Positions 1 through 6,361 of a stretch of 11,727 nt of DNA are shown in pieces. Source of the stretch: CAZWSE01 sp964636575 (GTDB taxonomy: Bacteria; Pseudomonadota; Alphaproteobacteria; Rhodobacterales; Rhodobacteraceae). Location of the stretch: positions 1-11,727 of the forward strand of contig CAZWSE010000101.1 in NCBI GenBank assembly GCA_964636575.1, in the 5' to 3' direction. The notes beneath the pieces were generated by a model. It saw only the letters and a list, made by a program, of their open reading frames with translations, was not told the DNA's origin and ran no database searches. How positions within the stretch are numbered: position 1 is the stretch's first letter; the number at the start of each line of letters is the position of its first letter. The translations under genes and the position numbers were made by a program.

Positions 1-281
1 CCAAGATCGTGTTTCTGGATGAGGTTGGCGCGGGCGTGAACCGCACCCTGCTCAATACCATTGGTGATGCAATTTTGCGCCTGAACAAGGAACGCAATTA
101 TACATTCGTCGTCATCGAACATGACATGGATTTCATTGGTCGCCTGTGTGATCCAGTGATCTGTATGGCCGAAGGTCGTGTGCTAGCCGAAGGCACCTTG
201 GATGAGATCAAAGCCAACGAGCAAGTGATCGAGGCTTACCTTGGCACGGGGTTGAAGAACAAAGACAAGGTGGGCGCGTGA
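1..281 (+). CDS. livG: LivG-type ABC transporter ATP-binding protein (3' end only)
   Basis: C-terminal fragment of an ABC ATPase that enters from the left edge; the reading frame is already open from base 3 (Lys-Ile-Val). The Walker B region is visible as IVFLDEVGAGVN, followed by the switch-histidine segment VVIEHDMDFI and the tail VLAEGTLDEI typical of LivG-family proteins of the branched-chain amino-acid/amide (HAAT) uptake family. These subunits bind the cytoplasmic side of the LivH/LivM permease and hydrolyse ATP. The residue after the catalytic Glu is Val instead of the usual Pro, which also occurs in some family members. The stop TGA (279-281) overlaps the livF ATG by one base, so the two are translationally coupled. 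The Walker A and signature motifs lie outside the window. The substrate cannot be read from this fragment. Confidence 0.9.
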   Translation, partial: KIVFLDEVGAGVNRTLLNTIGDAILRLNKERNYTFVVIEHDMDFIGRLCDPVICMAEGRVLAEGTLDEIKANEQVIEAYLGTGLKNKDKVGA

Positions 282-994
282 TGGCTGACCCCTTTCTGAT
301 CGGTGACACGATGACGGGCGGCTACGGCCAAGGCCCGGATATTCTGCACGGCTGCACCATTGCGGTTGAGAAGGGTGAAATCGCAGTCATCGTCGGCCCC
401 AATGGTGCTGGTAAATCCACTGCTATGAAAGCCGTGTTCGGGATGCTGGACGTGCGGTCCGGCAACGTGCGGCTTGATGGTGAAGATATAACTGCGCTGA
501 CCCCGCAGGACCGTGTCATCAAGGGGATGGGCTTTGTGCCGCAGACGTCCAACATTTTCACCTCGCTGACGGTGGAAGAGAATTTGGAAATGGGCGCTTT
601 CATCCGCAAGGATGACATTCGCACCACGATGGAGCAGATCTACGACCTGTTCCCGATCTTGCGTGACAAACGTAACCAAGCCGCGGGTGAATTGTCTGGT
701 GGCCAACGCCAACAGGTCGCCGTAGGGCGTGCCCTGATGACCAAGCCCAAAGTTCTGATGCTGGACGAGCCGACCGCCGGTGTGTCCCCCATCGTGATGG
801 ACGAGCTGTTTGACCGCATCATTGAGGTCGCCCGCACCGGTATCCCCATTCTGATGGTGGAACAAAACGCCCGCCAAGCGCTTGAAATCGCAGACAAAGG
901 GTATGTGCTTGTGCAGGGTCGCAATGCGTATTCAGGAACCGGTAAGGATCTGTTGAACGATCCAGAGGTCCGCAAATCGTTCTTGGGAGGGTAA
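281..994 (+). CDS. livF: LivF-type ABC transporter ATP-binding protein
   Basis: A 237-residue ABC ATPase, full length for LivF. Visible motifs: Walker A GPNGAGKST (about 39-47), Q-loop FVPQ (about 85-88), signature LSGGQRQQ (from about 138) and Walker B VLMLDEPTAG (about 158-167). The switch segment reads MVEQNA, with Gln where many ABC ATPases have His, which is usual for LivF. It pairs with LivG to power the LivH/LivM channel in uptake of amino acids, amides or related solutes. The ATG at 281 overlaps the livG stop and is preceded by AAGG at 267-270; an in-frame GTG at 278 is possible but less likely. The next gene starts 4 bases after the stop. The family assignment is firm; the substrate is not known from sequence. 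Confidence 0.95.
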   Translation: MADPFLIGDTMTGGYGQGPDILHGCTIAVEKGEIAVIVGPNGAGKSTAMKAVFGMLDVRSGNVRLDGEDITALTPQDRVIKGMGFVPQTSNIFTSLTVEENLEMGAFIRKDDIRTTMEQIYDLFPILRDKRNQAAGELSGGQRQQVAVGRALMTKPKVLMLDEPTAGVSPIVMDELFDRIIEVARTGIPILMVEQNARQALEIADKGYVLVQGRNAYSGTGKDLLNDPEVRKSFLGG

Positions 995-998
995 GAGT

Positions 999-1349
999 AT
1001 GAAGTACCTCATTGCGCTGCTGGCAGCGGTTATCACAACACCTGCGATGGCGAACACGGTCTGCACCTTCACGACCGAATGTCTGGAAGGCGAAGTCTGT
1101 AACGATACTTCTATGCAGGTCACGCTGGCCCCTGATGCAGGCGCCGATGGCCGCTGGACAATGACCTCTGACGCGGAAACCCTGCAAGGCGAAGGTTTCC
1201 AAAGCGAAGGTCCGTCGCATCTGGTTTTCCTCAGCGAAACCACGGGCCATTTTCTAAGCATCGATGGCGATTTCAACGCGCGCTATTCCATCCACATGGA
1301 AGGCCCGTTTTCGATCACCTATCACGGTACATGCGAGGCGGGCGGTTAA
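999..1349 (+). CDS. Small secreted cysteine-containing protein inside the liv operon, function unknown
   Basis: A 116-residue protein I do not recognise. It starts with a clear Sec signal peptide (Met-Lys, a hydrophobic stretch, then a TPAMA-N cleavage site after about residue 18), so the mature protein of about 98 residues should be periplasmic. The mature part has four cysteines, at about 22, 28, 34 and 112, enough for two disulfides. It is rich in Thr, Ser, Gly and acidic residues and alternates in a way that suggests beta strands. It has a strong ribosome site (GGGAGGG at 985-991) overlapping the end of livF, and its stop TAA shares a base with the livH ATG (TAATG). It therefore sits as a true operon member between the ATPase and permease genes. 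A role as an accessory periplasmic factor of the transporter is inference from position only. No lipobox is seen. Confidence 0.82.
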   Translation: MKYLIALLAAVITTPAMANTVCTFTTECLEGEVCNDTSMQVTLAPDAGADGRWTMTSDAETLQGEGFQSEGPSHLVFLSETTGHFLSIDGDFNARYSIHMEGPFSITYHGTCEAGG

Positions 1350-2359
1350 TGGATTTCCTGAACGCGATCATAGCACTGTCCAACTATGTGCTTATCCCCG
1401 GCATTGCCTATGGCAGCCAGTTGGCGCTTGGCGCGCTTGGGGTCACGCTGATCTATTCGATCCTGCGGTTTTCCAACTTTGCCCATGGTGACACGATGGC
1501 CTTCGGGGCGATGATCACCATTCTGGTAACATGGTGGTTCCAGTCGCTTGGCATCAGTCTCGGCCCGCTGCCCACAGCCCTTTTAGCCCTGCCTTTCGGC
1601 ATTGCCGGCTGTGCGTTGTTGCTGCTTGGAACGGACCGCCTCGTTTACAAATTCTACCGCGCCCAAAAAGCAAAACCGGTCATATTGGTCATCGTGTCTA
1701 TGGGCGTCATGTTCATCATGAACGGGCTGGTCCGGTTCATCATCGGGCCGGATGACCAGCGCTTTGCCGATGGTGAACGGTTCATCATTTCAGCGCGTGA
1801 TTTCAAACGGATGACGGGGCTGGATGAGGGGCTAGCGTTCAAAACATCCCAAGGGATCACCATTGTCACGGCCATCGTCGTGGTTGCCCTGCTGTTCTGG
1901 TTTCTGAACAAAACCCGCACCGGCAAATCCATGCGGGCCTACTCAGATAACGAAGATCTGGCACTGCTGTCAGGCATCAACCCCGAACGGGTGGTCATGT
2001 ACACATGGCTGATCGTGGCGGCACTGGCGACCACTGCGGGCGTGCTTTACGGGCTGGACAAGTCGTTCAAACCCTTCACCTATTTCCAACTGCTTTTGCC
2101 CATTTTCGCAAGCGCAATTGTCGGCGGATTGGGCAAACCCATCGGCGCTATCGCTGGCGGGTTCGTGATTGCCTTCTCTGAAGTGTCGATCACCTACGCA
2201 TGGAAGAAAGTGCTCGGCTATTTGGCACCCGAGGGGATGGAGCCGTCCAACCTCGTTCAGCTTTTATCCACGGACTACAAACTGGCGGTGTCCTTCGTCA
2301 TTCTGATTGTGGTGCTGTTGTTCAAACCCACGGGTCTCTTTTCAGGAAAAGCACTATGA
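1349..2359 (+). CDS. livH: LivH-type ABC transporter permease
   Basis: A 336-residue polytopic inner-membrane protein of the BPD_transp_2 (LivH/LivM) family. The N terminus carries the typical PGIAYGSQLALGALGVTLIY segment and the following RFSNFAHGD motif; several further hydrophobic segments follow, including IVIVSMGVMFIM-like and FASAIVGGLGKPIGAIAGG stretches, the latter corresponding to the family's conserved ATPase-coupling/permease region. It would form the translocation channel with LivM. The chosen ATG at 1349 overlaps the previous stop (TAATG) and has GAGG at 1335-1338. A longer start at 1331 would run into the preceding gene and is less likely. The stop TGA overlaps the livM start by 4 bases (ATGA). 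Family assignment is sure; the transported solute is not. Confidence 0.94.
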   Translation: MDFLNAIIALSNYVLIPGIAYGSQLALGALGVTLIYSILRFSNFAHGDTMAFGAMITILVTWWFQSLGISLGPLPTALLALPFGIAGCALLLLGTDRLVYKFYRAQKAKPVILVIVSMGVMFIMNGLVRFIIGPDDQRFADGERFIISARDFKRMTGLDEGLAFKTSQGITIVTAIVVVALLFWFLNKTRTGKSMRAYSDNEDLALLSGINPERVVMYTWLIVAALATTAGVLYGLDKSFKPFTYFQLLLPIFASAIVGGLGKPIGAIAGGFVIAFSEVSITYAWKKVLGYLAPEGMEPSNLVQLLSTDYKLAVSFVILIVVLLFKPTGLFSGKAL

Positions 2360-3660
2360 GCAAATCGATGCAAAATATCGCCCTCTTTGCTGTGGTTGCG
2401 GGTCTGATCGTGCTCACGGGGGTCACCCAAGGCTGGAACGCGGCGCTTTTGATTATCAACATGGGGCTGATCTCGGCGATCATGGCCTTGGGGGTGAACC
2501 TGCAATGGGGCTTTGCGGGGCTTTTTAACATTGGGGTCATGGGGTTTGTGGCGCTTGGTGGCTTGGCCGTGGTGCTGATTTCAATGCCCCCGACCGAAGG
2601 GGCTTGGGCTGCGGGTGGACCACCTGTTCTGGCGGCTATGGCGCTTGGGGCGCTGACCGTGATTGCGGCCACATATGTCATGAGCAACATGGGGTCCGGA
2701 CGCCGCCGGAGCTTGATTGTTGTCGGGATCATCGTTGCAGGGTTCTTTGTCTACCGGACGGTACTGGATCCGGCGGTCGAGCGGATTGAGGCCATCAATC
2801 CTGCCCTTGAAGGCTATCTTGGCGGGATGAACCTGCCTGTGATCTTTGCATGGCCCGTGGGCGGGCTGCTGGCTGCAGGGGCGGCTTGGTTGATCGGTAA
2901 AACGGCTTTGGGGCTGCGGTCTGACTATCTGGCCATCGCGACGCTTGGGATCGCCGAAATTATCATCTCGATCCTCAAGAACGAAGACTGGCTGTCGCGC
3001 GGGGTCAAGAACGTGGTGGGCTTGCCACGGCCTGTGCCTTTTGAGGTCGAATTGCAGAATGATCCGGCCTTTGTGGAACGCGCTGCAGGCTTCGGGCTAT
3101 CGCCTATTGAAGGCTCTACGCTCTACGTGAAAATCGAATACATGCTGCTCTTTGCGGCAGTTCTGATCGGGATCATTATTCTGCTGCAACTGGCGCTCAA
3201 CAGTCCTTGGGGCCGAATGCTGCGCGCGATCCGTGACAACGAAACAGCCGCCGAAGCGATGGGCAAAGACGTCACCGCACGGCACTTGCAAGTCTTTGTA
3301 CTGGGATCTGCCATTTGCGGGCTGGCAGGGGCGATGATGACGACACTCGACGGGCAGCTCACACCCGGCACCTACCAACCGCTGCGGTTCACATTCCTTG
3401 TCTGGGTTATGGTGATCGTGGGCGGATCGGGGAACAACTACGGGGCCATCCTCGGCGGGTTCCTGATCTGGTTCCTTTGGGTGCAGGTCGAACCCATGGG
3501 GCTGACGGCGATCAACTTCGTCACTTCGGCGCTGGACGACGGGTCACCCATCAAAGCACACCTCATCGAATCCGCTGCACACATGCGGCTTTTGACAATG
3601 GGTGTGGTGATGCTGCTGGTGCTCAGGTTCAGACCGCGCGGGTTGATCCCCGAAAGCTAA
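2356..3660 (+). CDS. livM: LivM-type ABC transporter permease
   Basis: A 434-residue polytopic membrane protein, close to the usual LivM length. Family features are the early NLQWGFAGLFNIGVMGFVALG segment (residues after about 45), the YLAIATLGIAEII segment, the cytoplasmic stretch SPWGRMLRAIRDNETAAEAMG and the late FTFLVWVMVIVGGSGNNYGAILGG segment. It is the second half of the channel with LivH. The start is the ATG overlapping the livH stop as ATGA, preceded by AGGAAAA at 2344-2350; the reading frame is open further upstream inside livH, but that part is a frame shadow. It is the last gene of the operon, followed 6 bases later by a terminator-like hairpin. The region between the first and second conserved blocks contains an arginine-rich loop (GSGRRRSL) between membrane segments. 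Confidence 0.94.
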   Translation: MSKSMQNIALFAVVAGLIVLTGVTQGWNAALLIINMGLISAIMALGVNLQWGFAGLFNIGVMGFVALGGLAVVLISMPPTEGAWAAGGPPVLAAMALGALTVIAATYVMSNMGSGRRRSLIVVGIIVAGFFVYRTVLDPAVERIEAINPALEGYLGGMNLPVIFAWPVGGLLAAGAAWLIGKTALGLRSDYLAIATLGIAEIIISILKNEDWLSRGVKNVVGLPRPVPFEVELQNDPAFVERAAGFGLSPIEGSTLYVKIEYMLLFAAVLIGIIILLQLALNSPWGRMLRAIRDNETAAEAMGKDVTARHLQVFVLGSAICGLAGAMMTTLDGQLTPGTYQPLRFTFLVWVMVIVGGSGNNYGAILGGFLIWFLWVQVEPMGLTAINFVTSALDDGSPIKAHLIESAAHMRLLTMGVVMLLVLRFRPRGLIPES

Positions 3661-3666
3661 AGAAGC

Positions 3667-3701
3667 AAGGGCAGGAAAACCCCCTGCCCTTTACCCTTTT
3701 T
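3667..3701. terminator. Shared terminator between convergent livM and the HerA-like gene
   Basis: Perfect 9-bp stem AAGGGCAGG (3667-3675) with CCTGCCCTT (3683-3691) and a 7-base loop. On the plus strand it is followed by a pyrimidine-rich run ending in TTTTT (3697-3701), 6 bases after the livM stop. It is 31 bases past the stop of the minus-strand gene and could serve both, though the minus-strand U-tract is poor. Confidence 0.75.
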
Positions 3702-3722
3702 CAAATACTCAAAACCCAAAGG

Positions 3723-5267
3723 TCAGCGGCCCTTGAAAAGCCCGCCCAATATGCCGCGCACGATCCGCTTTCCGGTGGTGCCTTTCAACTCTTTGATAAC
3801 CACATTGGCAATGGCGCCGCCGATGCTCTCGGTTTTGCTGCTGCGACGCGAGGTTGATCGCCCCACTTGCGGTGCATCAAAGCGGCGCGCTTTGGTGAAA
3901 TCGCGCAGCTTTACGTCCTCGATCTTTTCCTCCGCTTCTTCGGCCTTTTCGGCCTCATCCGCTGCGGCGGCGGCACGTGCAGTCAATATCTCGTAGGCAC
4001 TTTCACGGTCGAGCGGCTTGTCGTATTTGCCCGACATAAGGGACGCCGACATAATGGCAGCCCGCTCAGCTTTGGTGATCGGCCCAAGCTGGGACGACGG
4101 TGGCCGGATCAAGGTGCGCTCCACAACACCAGGCACGCCCTTTGGCAGTAGGAACGAGGTCACGGCCTCACCAACGCCAACCTCGCGAATGGCCTCTTCA
4201 GTGTTGAAGCGCGGGTTCTCGCGGTAGGTTTCTGCCGCCAGCCGCAGGTTCTTTTGATCGCGGGCTGTAAAGGCGCGCAGGGCATGTTGAACACGGTTGC
4301 CCAACTGGCCCAGAATATCGCCGGGCACGTCGGCAGGGTTTTGGGTGATAAAGTAGATACCAACGCCCTTGGACCGGATCAGTCGCGCCACCTGTTCCAC
4401 CTTTTGCAACAGCGCTTTGGGTGCGTCTTCGAACAGCAAATGGGCCTCATCAAAGAAGAACACGAGCTTGGGCTTGTCGGGGTCACCGACCTCAGGCAGT
4501 TCTTCAAACAGCTCCGACAGCAGCCACAGCAAAAACGTGGCATATAACCCGGGCGAGGACATCAGTTTGTCTGCGGCCAGTATGTTAATCGACCCTTGGC
4601 CCTGCGCGTCCACGCGCATCAGATCGGACAGCTGCAATGCAGGCTCACCGAACAGATCGTTGGCCCCTTGGTTTTCCAGCACCAGCAACCGGCGCTGAAT
4701 AACGCCTATAGAATTGGTTGAAACCGACCCGTAGCGCAGCGCGAGGTCAGAGGCATTTTCGCCCACCCAGACGAGCAAGGCTTGCAGGTCCTTCAGATCC
4801 AGTAGCGGCAGCCCTTGCTCATCGGCCACACGGAAGGCCACGTTGATCACGCCTTCTTGGGCCTCGCCCAGATCGAGAAGGCGTGAGAACAGCAGTGGTC
4901 CCATTTCGGCAACGGTTGTGCGCACAGGATGGCCCTGTTCGCCAAACATGTCCCAGAAAGTGACGGGAAACGCGCCATAGGTGTAGTCTGCGAAGGCGAT
5001 TTTCTCAGCGCGGTCCATGAAGGGTTTGTGCAGCTTGTGGCTTGGGTCGCCGGACTTGGCGAGACCTGACAAATCGCCTTTGACGTCGGACAAAAACACC
5101 GGAACCCCGTTTTGGGAAAAGCTTTCGGCCAGAATTTGCAACGTGACGGTTTTACCCGTCCCTGTGGCGCCCGCGATCAGGCCGTGTCGGTTGGCAAATT
5201 TCAAATCAAGTGTTTGTGGTTCGGAGTAATCCGCCCCGCCGCCCCCGACAAAGATAGAATTGTTCAC
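3723..5267 (-). CDS. HerA-like ATPase, DUF853 (YjgR) family
   Basis: A 514-residue P-loop ATPase of the DUF853/YjgR family, related to the HerA/FtsK-type translocases. Walker A is GATGTGKT (about 33-40), preceded by the family's NRHGLIAGA. SDVKGDLSGLA follows Walker A as in the E. coli relative YjgR. Walker B is LVFFFDEAHLLF (about 268-279), and IYFITQNPADVP lies shortly after. An alanine/glutamate-rich, probably helical stretch (about 431-451) leads to a basic C-terminal tail. The physiological role of the family is poorly defined; no NurA-like nuclease partner is nearby, so DNA repair should not be assumed. Start: GTG at 5267 with AAGAGGG (5277-5283) 9 bases upstream gives VNNSIFVGGGGAD, matching where the family begins. 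A TTG at 5312 would add 15 residues and is less likely. It is convergent with the liv operon and monocistronic. Confidence 0.88.
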   Translation of the reverse strand: MNNSIFVGGGGADYSEPQTLDLKFANRHGLIAGATGTGKTVTLQILAESFSQNGVPVFLSDVKGDLSGLAKSGDPSHKLHKPFMDRAEKIAFADYTYGAFPVTFWDMFGEQGHPVRTTVAEMGPLLFSRLLDLGEAQEGVINVAFRVADEQGLPLLDLKDLQALLVWVGENASDLALRYGSVSTNSIGVIQRRLLVLENQGANDLFGEPALQLSDLMRVDAQGQGSINILAADKLMSSPGLYATFLLWLLSELFEELPEVGDPDKPKLVFFFDEAHLLFEDAPKALLQKVEQVARLIRSKGVGIYFITQNPADVPGDILGQLGNRVQHALRAFTARDQKNLRLAAETYRENPRFNTEEAIREVGVGEAVTSFLLPKGVPGVVERTLIRPPSSQLGPITKAERAAIMSASLMSGKYDKPLDRESAYEILTARAAAAADEAEKAEEAEEKIEDVKLRDFTKARRFDAPQVGRSTSRRSSKTESIGGAIANVVIKELKGTTGKRIVRGILGGLFKGR

Positions 5268-5313
5268 GTTTTTTGGCCCTCTTACGCCTAATGGTTCGGA
5301 ATGAGCATACAAA

Positions 5314-5326
5314 CTTAACCTTTAAG
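5314..5326. promoter_or_regulatory. Inverted repeat upstream of the sRNA
   Basis: CTTAA-CCT-TTAAG is a perfect 5-bp inverted repeat with a 3-base spacer. It lies 16 bases before the first sRNA hairpin and 46 bases before the GTG of the divergent HerA-like gene, where a regulator binding site could affect either. A convincing -35/-10 pair for the sRNA is not visible here; TAGAAT at 5335-5340 resembles a -10 box but would start the RNA inside the 5' arm of the hairpin. Treat as a weak candidate. Confidence 0.25.
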
Positions 5327-5339
5327 GGCCACAGTAGAA

Positions 5340-5424
5340 TTGTTCCAAACGTAACATGTCCTCCTTTTCGTTTGGAACTTCCTCCCTGTCAGACTTGCCG
5401 CACCTTCGGGTGCGGCTTTTTTTT
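5340..5424 (+). ncRNA. Probable anti-Shine-Dalgarno trans-acting small RNA, about 85 nt
   Basis: No protein gene precedes this canonical terminator, which implies a short independent transcript. Hairpin 1 is a perfect 10-bp stem, GTTCCAAACG (5342-5351) with CGTTTGGAAC (5369-5378), whose 17-base loop carries GTCCTCCTTTT. A single-stranded linker (5379-5396) carries TTCCTCCCTGTC. Hairpin 2 is GCCGCACC/GGTGCGGC capped by TTCG, followed by eight T (5417-5424). Exposed CCUCC is complementary to Shine-Dalgarno sequences, as in known alphaproteobacterial sRNAs (AbcR, CcsR/cuckoo, MmgR/alpha-r8) that often act with Hfq, which favours a 3' U-tail like this one. From memory, the linker resembles the UUUCCUCCCU motif of the MmgR/alpha-r8 family, and the length is similar; this needs a covariance-model check. 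The exact 5' end is unknown because no clear promoter is seen. Role inferred: repression of translation of target mRNAs. Confidence 0.72.
5397..5424 (+). terminator. Rho-independent terminator of the sRNA
   Basis: Perfect 8-bp GC-rich stem GCCGCACC (5397-5404) and GGTGCGGC (5409-5416) with a TTCG tetraloop, directly followed by eight T. The T-tract exists only on the plus strand, which fixes the direction of transcription. Confidence 0.93.
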
Positions 5425-5470
5425 GGACAAAACGAGACCAAGAAAACTTGTGAAACGGCCCACTTAGCCG

Positions 5471-5499
5471 TTGACCTGCGGCACGGGCTTTCGTAGCGT
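5471..5499 (+). promoter_or_regulatory. Possible promoter upstream of the antisense element
   Basis: TTGACC (5471-5476) is close to the -35 consensus, and after a 17-base spacer TAGCGT (5494-5499) is a poor -10 box. It would start a plus-strand RNA near 5506, just before the 5511-5525 hairpin. The -35 also overlaps the 3' arm of a small inverted repeat, AACGGC (5454-5459)/GCCGTT (5467-5472). Suggestive only. Confidence 0.22.
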
Positions 5500-5505
5500 C
5501 ATGGC

Positions 5506-5571
5506 AATAAGTCGGCCAGTCCGACAGGGAGAAAAAAAGGGATGTCTTCATAAGAAGGGCGTCCCTTTTTT
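5506..5571 (+). ncRNA. Possible second small RNA with complementarity to the first
   Basis: If read from the weak promoter at 5471-5499, a transcript of about 66 bases would contain a small hairpin GTCGG-CCAGT-CCGAC (5511-5525), a purine run, and end in the hairpin at 5533-5571. Bases 5513-5534 are the reverse complement of the sRNA linker 5379-5400 at 19 of 22 positions, including an uninterrupted 9-base block (GACAGGGAG). It could act as an antisense or sponge RNA. The alternative is a minus-strand paralogue of the first sRNA: the minus strand would read a hairpin followed by TTTCTCCCTGTC, similar to the first sRNA's layout, but no canonical minus-strand terminator follows. Existence and strand are both uncertain. 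Confidence 0.25.
5533..5571. terminator. A-tract/U-tract hairpin, terminator-like
   Basis: AAAAAAGGGATG (5533-5544) pairs with CGTCCCTTTTTT (5560-5571) with a single T-G wobble; an inner TCTT-CAT-AAGA stem continues the arm, leaving a 4-base bulge. The layout is that of a bidirectional terminator. It shields the IalB-family gene from upstream plus-strand transcription. Confidence 0.6.
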
Positions 5572-5628
5572 AATGGGCCGGATTCTGCCAGCCTTGCCTG
5601 TTTTTTTAACAATTCTTGTTGATCGGCC

Positions 5629-5657
5629 CTGACACTGCCGCGTTGGCATGGTAAATC
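5629..5657 (+). promoter_or_regulatory. Candidate promoter of the IalB-family gene
   Basis: CTGACA (5629-5634) differs from TTGACA at one base; after a 17-base spacer comes TAAATC (5652-5657), a weak -10. It predicts a transcript start near 5664, about 26 bases before the ATG at 5690. If correct, it rules out the upstream ATG at 5648. Confidence 0.35.
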
Positions 5658-5689
5658 TTCGCGCAATGACAAAAAAAGCGAGTGGTCTC

Positions 5690-6289
5690 ATGATCAAATA
5701 TCTTATTGCGCCTGTAGCGGTTGGCGTTTTGGCGACATCTGCTGCCTTTGCGCAAAGCACAGACACAACGACCGAAGAAGCCCCGAAAGTCGAAAGCCAG
5801 TTGAGCATGGGCGAGGACGCCAGCAAAGATCCTGAGCTTGGCAAGCCTTACACCAAAGCCACTGACGGTGCGTGGGAACAGCGCTGCATCAAGACAGAAG
5901 AGGAAGAAGACCCCTGTCAGATGTATCAGTTGATGGATGACGGCGAAGGCATTCCGGTCGCTGAAGTGTCCCTGTTCCGTCTGCCCGATGGCGGTCAGGC
6001 TGTCGCGGGTGCCACAATCGTTGTGCCGCTTGAAACCTCGCTGCCTGCGCAGGTTACCGTGGCCATCGATGGCGGCGCCGGTAAGCGCTATCCCTTCGCC
6101 TTTTGTAATCCTGTTGGCTGCTATGCCCGTGTCGGTCTGACCGATGCTGATATCAGCGCCTACAAACGCGGCAATGAGGCCAAAATTACAATTGTTCCGG
6201 CCCTTGCCCCCGACCAAAAGGTTGTGCTGAACCTGTCGCTGGAAGGCTTCACCGCCGCATATGACAAAGTCAGTGTGCTTGATCGGTAA
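5690..6289 (+). CDS. Invasion-associated locus B (IalB) family periplasmic protein
   Basis: A 199-residue exported protein. A Sec signal peptide runs from MIKYLI to the AAFA-Q cleavage site (after about residue 21), followed by a low-complexity Thr/Glu linker. The mature domain has the IalB features DGAWEQRC, DPCQMYQL and YPFAFCNPVGCYAR, with four cysteines at about 66, 76, 139 and 144 that probably form two disulfides. The name comes from Bartonella, where ialB affects erythrocyte invasion; in free-living alphaproteobacteria the family is common, its molecular function is unknown, and invasion should not be inferred. Start: ATG 5690 gives the cleanest signal peptide, with GAGTGG a few bases upstream; in-frame ATGs at 5648 and 5666 would add a polar extension. 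It is monocistronic, between the sRNA locus and its own terminator. Confidence 0.88.
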   Translation: MIKYLIAPVAVGVLATSAAFAQSTDTTTEEAPKVESQLSMGEDASKDPELGKPYTKATDGAWEQRCIKTEEEEDPCQMYQLMDDGEGIPVAEVSLFRLPDGGQAVAGATIVVPLETSLPAQVTVAIDGGAGKRYPFAFCNPVGCYARVGLTDADISAYKRGNEAKITIVPALAPDQKVVLNLSLEGFTAAYDKVSVLDR

Positions 6290-6318
6290 ACGACCGCCAC
6301 CTTATCGAAGAACAGGTT

Positions 6319-6346
6319 CGGGCAGTCTGCAAAGGCTGCCCGTTTT
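6319..6346. terminator. Terminator after the IalB-family gene
   Basis: A 10-bp stem CGGGCAGTCT (6319-6328) with AGGCTGCCCG (6333-6342), one G-U pair and a GCAA tetraloop, followed by TTTT. It lies 29 bases after the IalB stop and 19 bases past the stop of the convergent synthase gene, so it may also end the minus-strand operon, where the U-tract is weak. Confidence 0.82.
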
Positions 6347-6361
6347 CCCGTTTGGTCCTTG

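Noticed and set aside
236..877. Minus-strand open frame of 213 codons opposite livF
   Set aside because: LivF has every ABC motif in the other frame; the antisense product is His/Gln-rich without a recognisable fold or ribosome site.
3723..5267. HerA-NurA or phage-defence ATPase
   Set aside because: The family features (NRHGLIAGATGTGKT, SDVKGDLSGLA) point to the widespread DUF853/YjgR group, and no nuclease, Sir2-like or toxin gene is adjacent.
5325..5365. Minus-strand 11-codon mini-ORF (MLRLEQFYCGP) after an AGGAGG, possible leader peptide of the HerA-like gene
   Set aside because: The AGGAGG is only two bases from the ATG, too close for normal initiation, and is simply the complement of the sRNA's CCTCCT loop. 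No attenuator-type hairpin with a U-tract follows on that strand.
5315..5551. Minus-strand open frame of 78 codons across the sRNA locus
   Set aside because: It runs through the plus-strand terminator, the inverted repeat and the second hairpin, so its codons are set by RNA structure; the product resembles no known family.
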